Source: Siphonodentalium dalli (taxonomy: Eukaryota; Mollusca; Scaphopoda; Gadilida; Siphonodentaliidae). Taken from it: a stretch of DNA of 64,000 nucleotides. Of this stretch, positions 13,001 to 25,000 are shown piece by piece. Within the stretch, counting starts at the first letter, position 1. Each line of letters opens with the position of its first letter. A model generated the notes under the pieces. That model was not told the origin of the DNA, searched no databases, and was given only the letters and a program-made list of their open reading frames with translations. The DNA lies in contig CP136066.1 of NCBI GenBank assembly GCA_032622095.1, forward strand, positions 132,897,917 to 132,961,916. Reading direction: 5' to 3'. The translations under genes and the position numbers were made by a program.

Positions 13001-16000
13001 ATGATGCAAACATAAACTGATTTAAGTTTTCTGGCACCTAAATTCGAAAACCGCACGCACTTTCAAATATTTTTGAATTTCGCGGGCTTTAAATTTAGGT
13101 TTCGATTTTATTTCGTTCCGACTTTGTTATTCCGGAAAAATGGTTTTGTGTCGTTTGTCATTCCGATTCTAGAACGGATGATGAAGATGTCGCGGATTTG
13201 TCTTCGTTGGTGAATTTACAATACATTACCGAAATAAAGTGAGGTTTTCGAAGAACTGGAAAAATATACAGGTCTATGGAATGTTGTAGGTTGGCATCTA
13301 AGGTGTAAGAGGTACCAAAAGTTTTTAGTGAAAATATATTTTTTGTAGGAATACAGTTGAGTTCAAAATGGGTGGCAACAATTTGTTGTTTCGTTCCTTC
13401 CGTGGCCTATGGCCCCGGGTGGTGGTTCCGCCAATAAAAGAGGGGTTTTGACCAAATTCCAAGCTCCTGTGTTGTGATTGACGAATACAATTGGCTATGC
13501 TGTCTTATATACATTAAATTCAAACATTTCTGATGCACATTGGTTAAGTGTTACTAATGTAACCACTGACATTATCAGAATTATTGGATTTTTCTATCAC
13601 AAACTTTACATAAAAATCGGTAATTTACTTTTCAGGTTTGGACCATTTATTCGAGTATTCAACTATTTTTTCTATCAAAGATGTTTATTAGTTTTGATCT
13701 GTCTTAAATGCGTCACACTAACGTGTTTTAGACAAAATTACTCAAGATGGCTTCCAAAATGGCAACCACATTTGGTAAAAAAAAGGTTGTTTTTTTACAT
13801 AACAGTATTCTCTGTGTTCCCAAGAATTAGCAAATTGTAACTCACTTGGTTATTAACCATGTTACTTAATCCACTGACTAGTACATGTTTCATTCTCGTT
13901 GTCACTGTACCTTCTGAGGCATGAGAATTTCATTTTAAATGATGTACTGTAGTATGGACATTTGCCAAAGATGTCTTTTGGGACTCTGGCCATATTTTTG
14001 AACGAAAATGGGCAGAATGTCTAAATCAACTGAGTGAAACCATATTATGTGGCTACTCTCGACCATTAGCATAAAAATCAACTTAACATATGTTGTATGT
14101 CAAAGTGGCAACCAGGGAGTGAATGTGTGGTCAATTGATGAGGTGAATAGTTCTATAGGGAGTTATTGTATGGTAATGAATGATGCGAAGGAGTAGCCTA
14201 TATGGTGATGGGGTGGTGTGTCCATGGTGAGATGTATAGGTATACAAGGGTGACTGTATGGTCATTTGTGAGGAGAATAGCTATACAAGGATTATTTGTA
14301 TGGTTATTGAAGTGGTGTGTGGGTATAATGATAGTAGCTGTATGTTCATCTTTGTGTAGTTTATGTATATATAGAGTGACTCTATGGTCATGGTAGCTGT
14401 GTGATCATGGATGGGGTGTGTTAGTATACATCGAGTGGCTGAATTGTCATGGGCGAGGTGTCTATGCAAATCTGGAATGTACGAATGGTTGTGTGGAGTA
14501 TTGGTATATCCATCGGTGAGGTGTATATGTATATCTGGATTGACTTTATGGTCATGAGTGGGTGTATATGTATATCTTGAATGGGTATATGGTCATGGGT
14601 ATGAAGAAAAGGTATACAGTGAGTGACTGTATGGCCAATGGTGAGGTGTTGCGCGCGTTGTATTGCTATATACACTGCAACAATAACCATAGAGCAACTC
14701 CTGGTATACATATACACCTCACCAATGACCATACAACACTTTTATATATACAAATGCCCCGCACACATGGCCACTTACACACTTCAGGCTTGAATATACT
14801 CCTAACTCAAGACAATTCAGCCACTTGCTGTATACCCATACACAACATTTGTAGTCATACAGTCACTCCTTGTTTACCAATTTACCTCACCATTGGCCAT
14901 ACGATCACTCCCTGTATACATATTGGCCACACCATGGCCATATAGCCAAATAAATATATACAATGTACATACACACCACAATGCCTATTATAGAATCACT
15001 CCAGGTATCCATCAACACTTTATCATTGGTCACCATACAGACCTACTAGATATGTGTATCTTGGGTGGATATGTGACCATAAATGTGGCAAATAGATATA
15101 CAGGGAGTGATTGTATGTCCAATTGTGAGGCAAATAGGTATACAAGAAGTGACTTTATAATCACGAATTGTCGTGGGTGCAGTGTAGGAGTATACCTGGT
15201 GTGCCTGAATGGTTGACTCAAGTGTGGTTGTATGGTCATGATTGAGGTGTATGTTTATAAAGTGAGTGGCTACATGGTCATTTGTGTGGTGTTCATGTAT
15301 ATATAACATGATTGTATGGTCATGGGTGAGTTCTGCAGTTGGACCTTTGTTGGCTATCACTTTCCATGATAACAAGTATATGTTAATCGATTGGGAGGTA
15401 ATGTCAGAGAGTTCTTCATCTTGGTGGCCTTTTATATGCACAATGGATGAAACGGTTTTCCTGACATTTAATAGTCAATCAATCCTGATGTCAATGGCCC
15501 AGAATTTGATGTTATTAAGCAGTTTTGTTTACTCATCTCCTCGTTTGACTTTCTAAAAGGCCTTCTCGTCCACCTGCCAATGCTTTACGCTGACTATTTC
15601 TCCGTCATTCTAGTGTGCTAGGTGTGGGATGCCTACGCCGATAGACGTGTTACATGATCTGACACTCACTTACCTGTAATGGTTGCACATGTTATTGGGC
15701 CAGAGTAGGCATATAATATTATGGCGCTCTCAGTTCAGTTTCAGAGTTCTGCTCATTTCCGTTCAAAATCATGGCCAGAATCCCACAAGAATTTTTGGGC
15801 AAAATTACATACTGCGTGATTTAAAATGAAATCATCATGCCGCATAAACTACAGTAAAACCTCTCTAAACCGAACACCCTTCGGACCGGCCCTTTTGTTC
15901 GGTTTAGAGAGGTGTTCGGTTTACAGAAAATCGCAAAACCATCGGAATATATTGCCGCAGTCAGTAAGAGTTATCGAGATCCGAACACCTCATTACTGAT

Positions 16001-19000
16001 TACTTAAACTTTATTCAATAAACTACAAAATAAAACATAAATTGCAATAGATAAACATGCTATATTAAGAAATAAATATATGTATAGATAAACCAGGAAA
16101 CACGCGGTTTTTGAAAATGTAGATTTCAACTCTGAGCTATAATTAATTGTGATAAATAACTTATATAAATAACAATATAAAAAAAATAAAAAATTAATTG
16201 TGATAAGTTGATTTAATAAAACTGTGATGGTAACAATAAACCACTGTACTGTACTTTTAGCGAATTAGTGTTTAGTTTGGACAATTGTTGTAAAAACAAA
16301 GAGTCCATTCCAGCACAATAGCTGATGTAAAAACAACGTGTCAGTGCTCTAATTACATGTACCTGTGAAGTCACCATTGTTCAATCAGTTTGTGATACAA
16401 GCAAACGTATCTAGCTGTATCTGCATGTATCTGAAGGTGGTGCAGTGCAGTAACCAATTCTGGTTTAGGCGCATCTAATTAGATACCTGTTGTTATACCC
16501 CCACTTTCGAAGAAAATGGGGGGGGGGGTATACTGGATTGACTGCGTCTGTCCGTCAATCTTTCTCCCTCTGTGTGTCCTTCCGTCCGTCTGTCCATCCG
16601 TCTGTCCGTCTGACCTCATAACTCGAACAACTATGAACCAATTTCAATAATTTTTTGTATGCAATTTCCTTAGGACTGCCTCTCCACATGTACATGATGC
16701 TAATTGCGGTTCGGTCCGACCTTTTTTTTTTAAAGTTACACCTCATTTTTGACTTAGAAAATTTCACGCTTTTTCGGTCTCCGGATGATATCTCAAGTTC
16801 GGATCCTTTAATTGCAAATACCGTTTTTTTGTAGATCAGTCATATCAAGATACAATTTGAGTTTGATCCGATGATTTTTAGCTCAACTTACTTTTGTAAG
16901 TTTGAGCTATTGCCATGGCTTGGCGTCCGTGTGTGCGTGTGTTTGTGTGTGCGTGTGTCCGTGTGTCCGTCAACAATTTCCTTTGGCGCGGGCTACAGGT
17001 CGTACCTTTGGTCCGATCTTTATGAAATTTGTCATGAATGTTGACATTGACATGTAGATGGGAACGAGTCATTTTGGGGTCATTCGGCCAAAAAACATGG
17101 CCGCTGGTGGCCATTTTGGATTTCAAAATTCAATCCATTGGCGCGGGCTACAGGTCGTACTGTTCGTCTGATCATTATGAAATTTGTCATGGATGTTAAT
17201 ATTGACATGTAGATGGGAACGAGTCATTTTGGGGTCGTTCAGCCAAAAAACATGGCAGCTGGCAGCCATCTTCGATTTTACTCTTTGCATGACTAAATCC
17301 TTTGGCGCAGGCTACAGGTCGTAGTTTTGATCAGAACTTCATGAAATTTGTCATGGATGTTAACAATGACATGTAGATGGGAACGAGTGATTTTGGGGTT
17401 GTTCGGCCAAAAAACATGGCCGCCAGCAGCCATCATGGATTTTACTCTTTGCATGACTAAATCCTTTGGCGCGGGCTACAGGTCGTACCTATGGTCTGAT
17501 CTTTATGAATTTTGTCATGAATGTTGACATTGACATGGAGATGGGAACGAGTCATTGTGGGGTCATTCTGCCAAAAAACATGGCCGCTGGTGGCCATTTT
17601 GGATTTCAAAATTCAATCCATTGGCGCGGGCTACAGGTCGTGCTGTTCGTCTGATCATTATGAAATTTGTCATGGATGTTAATATTGACATTTAGATGGG
17701 AACGAGTGATTTTGGGGTCGTTCAGCCAAAAAACATGGCTGCCAGCAGCCATCTTGGATTTTACTCTTTGCATGACTAAATTCTTTGGCGCGGGCTACAG
17801 GTTGTAGCTTTGGTCAGAACTTCATGAAATTTGTCATGGATGTTAACAATGACATGTAGATGGGAACGAGTGATTTTGGGGTCATTCGGCCAAAAAACAT
17901 GGCCGCCAGCAACCATCTTGGATTTTACTCTTTGCATGACTAAATCCTTTGGCACGGGTTACAGGTCGTACCTTTGGTCTGACCTTTATGAAATTTGTCA
18001 TGAATATTGATATTGACATGTATATGGGAACGAGTCATTTTGGGGTTGACATGTATATGGGAACGAGTCATTTTGGGGTCATACGGCCAAAAAACATGGC
18101 CGCTGGTGGCCATTTTGGATTTCAAAATTCAATCCATTGGCGCGGGCTACAGGTCGTGCTGTTCGTCTGATCATCATGAAATTTGTCATGGATGTTAACA
18201 ATGACATGTAGATGGGAACGAGTGATTTTGAGGTCGTTCAGCCAAAAAACATGGCCGCCAGCAGCCATCTTGGATTTTACTCTTTGCATGACTAAATTCT
18301 TTGGCGCGGGCTACAGGTTGTAGCTTTGGTCAGAACTTCATGAAATTTGTCATGGATGTTAACAATGACATGTAGATGGGAACGAGTGATTTTGGGGTTG
18401 TTCGGCCAAAAAACATGGCCGCCAGCAGCCATCTTGGATTTTACTCTTTCAATGACTAAATCCTTTGGCGCGGGTTACAGGTCGTACCTTTGGTCTGACC
18501 TTTATGAAATTTGTCATGAATATTGATATTGACATGTATATGGGAACGAGTCATTTTGGGGTCATTCGGCCAAAAAACATGGCCGCTGGCAGCCATCTTG
18601 GATTTCAAAATTCAATCCATTGGCACGCGCTACAGGTCGTACTGTTCGTCTGATCATCATGATATTTATCATGGATGTTAATATTAACATGTAGATGGGA
18701 ACGAGTCATTTTGGGGTCCGCCAGCAGCCATATTGGATTTTACTCTTTGCATGAATAAATCCTTTGGTGTGGGCTACAGATCGTAGCTTTGGTTGGAACT
18801 TCAAGAAATTTGTCATGTATGTTATCAATGACATGTAGATGTGAAACGAGTCATTTTGGGGTCGTTCAGCCGAAAAACATGGCCATCTTGGATTTTACTC
18901 TTTGCATGACTAAATCCATTGGCACAGGCTACAGGTCATATCTTTGATCAGATCATTATGAGATTTGTAAAGGCTGTAGATGGGAACAAGTCATTTTGGG

Positions 19001-22000
19001 GTAATTCGGAAAAAAAACATGGCTGCCGTTGGCCATTTTAGAATTTACGCTTTGCATCAATAAATCCATTGGCACACCATAATCACCACATCCCTGATCC
19101 GATCATTATGAAACCTGTTATAAATGTTGATATTGACATGTACATCTAGTCTTACTTAGACATTTCAATTAGCACTTTTCCTATTCCTCCATTTACTGTC
19201 GACCATTAAATTATTCCCCTACCTAAGTTGAGCTACAGTGTCATTGACACTTTCATTTCTAGAGTATTGGAAAATTCAATTTTCTTCTTCTTTTTTTTTG
19301 GTTTTCAGATGATAACTAAAGTTTGGACTGTTGGACTGTTCAATTAAAAATTCCGTTTTTTGTGTGAGTCAATGATATCAAATGATACAGGTCAAGTTCG
19401 ATTTTTGAGTTTGATCCGATGATTTTTCTCAGAGTTATGGGCTTTTTGACTTAGAAAATTCAATTTTTCTTGTTTTTTCTTTGGTTTCCAGATGATAACT
19501 CAAGTTTGGATTGTTTAATTGGAAATTCTGTTTTTTTTTGTGGGTCGTTCATATCAAAATACAGGTCAAGTTCGAATTTGAGTTTGATCCAATGATTTTT
19601 CCCAAAGTTATGGGCCTTTCGACTTTGAATTTTTTTTTATATAATTTTCTGTTTTTCTGTATGAGGGTACCTTCATAGTTTAATCAACTCCTCCTACAGT
19701 TTTGATCGTAGATATTTGAAACTTCCTTTTTAGCTCACCTGAGACGAAGTCTCCAGTGGAGCTATAGTCATCACTCCTCGTCCGTCGTCCGTCCGTCCAT
19801 CCGTCCGTCCATCCGTCCGTCCGTCAACAATTCTTTGAACATCTTCTCCTCTGAAACCGGAAGACCGAATTGGTTCATATTTGGTGTGGATGTTCCCTAG
19901 GTGACTCTCATTCAGATTTGTTCAAATGAGGTCACTGGGTCAAATAGTTGCGAAGCCAGGGCCATAACTCTATTCCTCCATAGTAATTCTTACAACGACT
20001 TCTTTTTCAGAACCATTGGGCCGATTTAGCTAATATTTGGTACTGAGGGTCCTTGGGTGACTGGTGTTCAGATTTGTTCAAATGAGGTCACCCGGTCAAT
20101 TAGTTGAGAAACCAGGGCCATAACTCATAGTAATTCTTACAATGACTTCTTCTAAAACCATATTTGGCCGATTTAGCTTATATTTGGTAAAGAGAGACCT
20201 TGGGTGACTGGGGTTCAGATTTGGTAAAATGGGGTCACTGGGTCAAATTTGGGCAGAGCCAGGGACATAACTCTAAAAAAATAATAACATTTTTGCATTT
20301 TGACCTTTGATTTTTTTTAGACATATCACAGCTACCCAACCCCACCCTCCCCCACCCCACCTCCTGTCCCTGCCACACCACACTGTATCATACCATGTTA
20401 TCTCTTCCTTGTTCACCCCATTAAAATCCTTGTTTTGATCACAGCTGTAGGAGTATCAAAAAGCTGTGTGTGCAGTCGTTAAAACCTAATAATCTATGTC
20501 AACACCTCTCAGACACTGGTAGCTGATGGTTTCATGAATGGAATATAATTCTCAGAAAGCACTTGCTCTCAAGGTCATGGGAATTTTGTTAAGCTAATGT
20601 AGTCAAATAAATGTTGTATGTCATATTCTCACAGGGATGTCCCGACAGTGTTGGGGGGGGGGGGGGGTGACTGACAGATTTGTTCAATGAAATGTAAATT
20701 TGAAGCTCTTATGAGAAGAAGCTATAGTCATCACTTCTCATCTGTCACCTGTTCATCTGTCTGTCCGTCCATCCATCTGTCAACAATTCTTTGAACATCT
20801 TTTCTAGGTCATAAGACTGAATGGGTTCATATTTGGTGTGGATGTTCCCTAGGTGACTCACATTCAGATTTGTTCACATGAGGTCACTGTCAAATGGTTG
20901 TGAAGCCAGGGCCATAACTCTTGCCCTCCATAGTAATTCTTAAAAACGACTTCTCGTGTACCATCAGGTTGAATTTGTTCATATTTGGTATGAAGGGTCC
21001 TTTGGTGACTGTAGTTCAGATTTGTTCAAATGGGGTCATCCTGGTCAAATAGGGGCCAAGCAAAGGACAGTTTTCCTCTTAATATGCTTCATTTACACGG
21101 ACCGTCAGGTTTATTTTACTGGTATTTAGTATGAAGGGTTCTTTGGTGTCTGGGATTCAAATTTATGCAGATGGGGTCACCAGGTTAAATAGGGTGGGAC
21201 CAGGGACATAACTGTATGTCTCTATAGTAATACTTATAATGTCTTCTCAAGAGAGGTTGGACCATATAGTATGGAGGATCCTTTAGTGACTGAGATTCAG
21301 ATCTGTTAACATGAGGTCAACCCATTAAGAAATGACGGGACTATGGGGACTAAATACTTTTGTGTCTAAAAAATCATTAAAATACAAAATTCATTCAAAC
21401 GTCTACCTTGGAACTACCTGACTGATTAATCTGACATACATATAGTGTTTTTGGGTCCATGGATAATTGGGCTTTAAACATGTCTAAATGGTTTTATATA
21501 AAGCGCTATTGAGATTGAAAATTTCCAACAATTGAGAAAGTTTGATATGTCGGTTGTGAAATTTCAACCTAAGACTTGGGAGTCTGGGCCCCGGGCGAGA
21601 GGGGACTTCTTGAGCTGGAGGAGGGGGTGATCACTAGTGTACAGTTGGTAATTTCAAGTTAGATTTTGTAATTTCAAGGTAGATTTTGTAGATTTGGTAT
21701 TTTGATATTCACTGATCTACATTCATGAATCCTCTCTAGCCACATATCCTGTTTAGAACTACTTCTTTTAAAGTGATTATGAAAAGTTCTGACTGTTGTG
21801 GTCTCCAAAGTCCCAGTCTTATCAGTCTTTGCAGTCTGGTGAGCGACCCCACAGTCTTTGACTGTCTTGTTTTTGGATGCTATCACACTCGACAAAAGCC
21901 ATCTTAGATGTTAAGGTTGCGTTTCATTTTCTACCCTTTTTTGGGTTTCTGCAATCATTCGAACAAATATGAACCAATATCAAAATTATTAATCCAAATT

Positions 22001-25000
22001 TTTCTTCAAAGTTAAAAATCTTTTTTGTTGGGTTTACAGATAATGCGGGTTGAATTTGCCACGGTGGGGGTATGCTAGCACTCGAGTGCACACCTCTTGT
22101 TTTAATCCATTTCAAAGCTTTGCCGATACAAAAGACCGCTAATTAAATTGGTACGCTTATTCAATAGTACGAAAGTACATTACCTGCTTGCACGCGCGTT
22201 TGTCTGGTATCGCTTTCGGAATTTATTTAGTTCAAGATTAAATATAAATACAGCAGTATCTTTTTATTCTCAGGCATTATATTCGTTTTAGTTTGTAAAT
22301 AAATTTGATTAATGTACCAAGAACACTTCGTCCGTTTGTAACTAACTGTTGTCACTGACAGTGATCAAGGTCACACACATGTCAACTCAAAAGCGGAAAT
22401 GTTCACATCATTACCTTTTAACTGATTGCGTTCGGTCTCTTCCATCGCTTTAAGCGTTCGGATTTTGGAGGTAAACATTAGTGTATTTGTTCACTTTTGG
22501 ACTAATAAAGCTGTCCGGTATTTGGAGTACAGAGGTTTCGGATTACAGAGGTAATAATTAGTGACAATGCACTTGGGTAAATTCGGGACCAAACAACTCG
22601 TTCGGAATGGAGAGGGGTTCATATTGTAGAGGGTCCGGTTTGGAGAGGTTTCACTGTACTGGGACAACAAGAATAGAACATATAGTTGTCAGTTGATTAA
22701 GTGACATGTTTAATAAGCAAATGAATCACAATGTGCAACCTTCACAGAAGAACAGAGAATAATGTCTGGGATATATTGAAAAATATAAACTTTTCTACCA
22801 AATTTTGTAGACATTTTGCAAGCCAGCTTGAGTATAATTTTCTAAAAACACATCAGTGTGATGCATTTAAGACGGATCAAAACAATAAATAAAAAAGATA
22901 GTTCCATTTTACTTGAAAAAAAATGGTGCAAACCTGATTACCGATTTTGAGAGAAAATTCCATAAATTTGGTAATGTAATGGTAACACTTATACAAGATG
23001 CATCATAAATGTTAGTACTCAATGTATATATGGTAAAACAGCCAATTTTATTCATCATCCACAACTTTTAAGCGATTGCATGGCACGACTGGACAATATT
23101 TTCCATATTTTGGCCGCCATTTTTTAAAAACCAAAGTGACAATTTTGGTTCCATTGAGTTGAAATATTCATAAGTAATGGTATGCTTCACTTACTTTGCA
23201 CAGTTCTGCTCATTTCTTGTTGAAATATGACTAGAATCTCAATGGTGATTTTTGGTGAAATTTTATACCGCGTTCTGTAAAATCAAATTATTGGGGGATC
23301 GGATGGGGCTGGGATCTCAAGAATTGCATATTTCATTGCTCCAGTGACCAGTTAACATGAACAATATAAAATAATGTCACATTTCCGAACCAGTTCCATA
23401 CAGAAGAAACTGGTCTAGAGGATATTAGTGAAAAAATGTAAATGCCATTTTGATGGTCATCTTGAACGGGGAGTTTCAATTTTGCCCGAAAAATGTGCCA
23501 TTATATCGCGCTGAGTCATACTTGCTGTATATCCGTAATTGTCCCCCGAAAAATTAATTTTTGGGGGACTATTGTAATCGGCCCCATCCGTTCGTCCGTC
23601 CGTCCAGTCCGTCCGTCCATGCGTCCGGAGTTATAACTCCAGTAATGATCATCCGATTTGATTGAAACTTGGTATGTAGGTGTCTCAACCAAGAACACAG
23701 GTGCTCTGTAATTCTGGGTATGATCCGATGTTCTTTTATGGAGTTATTTTCCTTTTTTCAACTTTTTACTTAGAAAATTTCTCACTTTTTCGGTTTCTGG
23801 ATGATATCTCAAGTTTGGATCCTTTAATTGCAAATACGGTTTTTATGTGGATCAGTCATATCAAAATACAGGTCAGGTTCGAATTTGAGTCTGATCCGAT
23901 GATTTTTCTCAGAGTTATGGGCTTTTCGACTTAGTAAATTCAATTTTTCTTCCTTTTTCTTTAGTTTCCGGATGATAACTCAAGTTTGGACTGTTCAATT
24001 GAAAATTCTGTTTTTAGCTCACCTGAGACGAAGTCTCCGGTGGAGCTATAGTCATCACTCCTCGTCCGTCGTCCGTCTGTCCGTCCGTCCGTCCGTCTGT
24101 CCGTCCGTCAACTTTTTTAAAAACATCTTCTCCTCTGAAACCATCATACCGAATTGGTTCATATTTGGTGTGGATGTTCCCTAGGTGACTCTCATTCAGA
24201 TTTGTTCAAATGAGGTCACTGGGTCAAATAGTTGCGAAACCAGGGCCATAACTCTATTCCTCCATAGTAATTCTTTTAACAACTTCTTTTCCATAACCAT
24301 TGTGCCGATTTAGCTAATATTTGGTATGGAGGGTCCTTGGGTGGCTGGTGTTCAGATTTGTTCAAATGAGGTCACCCGGTCAGTTAGTTGAGAAACCAGG
24401 GCCATAACTCAGTAATTCTTACAATGACTTCTTCAAAAAAAATATTGGGCCGATTTAGCTTATATTTGGTACTGAGGAACCTTGGGTGACTGGGAATCAG
24501 ATTTGTTCAAATTGGGTCACTGGCTCAAATAGGGGCAGAGCCAGGGACATAACTCTAAAAACCAAAAAATTACATTTTTGCATTTTGATCATATTTGGTG
24601 TGGATGTTCCCTAGGTGACTGTCATTCAGATTTGTTCAAATGAGGTCACTGTGTCAAACAGTTGCGAAACCAGGGCCATAACTACATTCCTCCTTGGTAA
24701 TTCTTATATCGACATCTTGTCAAGAACCATTATGCCGATTTAGTTTATATTTGGTATGTGGGGTCATTGAATGACTGGGGTTCAGATTTGTTCAAATGGG
24801 GTCACTGTGTCAAATAGGGATGGAGCCAGGGCCATAATTCCCAAAAAAATAATAATAAATTTAGGAACTCCTTGATCAATTTAACATACAAACAAAATTA
24901 TCACCCCCCCCCCCCCCCACATGACCCAGAACCCCACACTGCCCCCAACCAACAGCATTCCACCCTATCTCATTTCCTAACTCACAGGATCTCCCCCACC

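Larger units (their letters stand above)
10430..14050 (+). repeat. Dispersed repeat R, copy 1, split by element E
   Basis: 10430-11118 and 13479-14045 together match, in reverse orientation, the three pieces of R copy 2 (15720-15851, 22657-23540, 27655-27850). Shared strings include GAAATATTCATAAGTAA-type and TTGAACTCAATGGAAC-type sequence. Rejoining the pieces gives about 1.25 kb per copy. No coding content. I do not recognise the family. Confidence 0.8.
16493..22103 (+). mobile_element. Helentron-like element C1, carrying nested A1 and B1
   Basis: It begins TTATACCCCC and folds with a G-run plus TATACTGG (5' hairpin, to ~16534), followed by GTCC-rich minisatellite. The 3' end has GGGGGTAT (the inverse of ATACCCCC), then the perfect 12-bp palindrome GCACTCGAGTGC at 22078-22089, then ACACCTCTTGTTTT. 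Own core sequence is visible at 16620-16879, 19259-19731 and about 21873-22060. No coding region. Confidence 0.75.
15852..22656. mobile_element. pogo/Tigger-like element, interrupted by C1
   Basis: The left end CAGTAAAACCTCTCTAAACC and the right end GGAGAGGTTTCACTG are inverted, and each is flanked by TA (15850-15851, 22657-22658). These are classic pogo/Tigger features. The left end folds further: 15859-15874 pairs with 15898-15913. Without the nested DNA the element is about 1.2 kb and has no transposase, so it is non-autonomous. Its halves are 15852-16492 and about 22104-22656. Confidence 0.85.

Noticed and set aside
14202-15556. Several 60-130 codon frames on both strands
   Set aside because: Products of the ~45-bp minisatellite; composition is repetitive and strand-symmetric.
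17466-18653. Repeated ~62-residue frame starting MAR(A/V)TGRT
   Set aside because: It recurs at 17466, 17949 and 18465 because of the satellite's 483-bp period; not a protein family.
16976-19150. CRISPR-like array
   Set aside because: Units are contiguous ~165-bp repeats without spacers, in eukaryotic DNA.
19237-19262. A1 3' end read as a canonical Helitron terminus (hairpin then CTAG)
   Set aside because: The intact host core near 19422 shows that CTAG(AG) corresponds to host CTCAGAG, so the element ends in TTCATTT before it.
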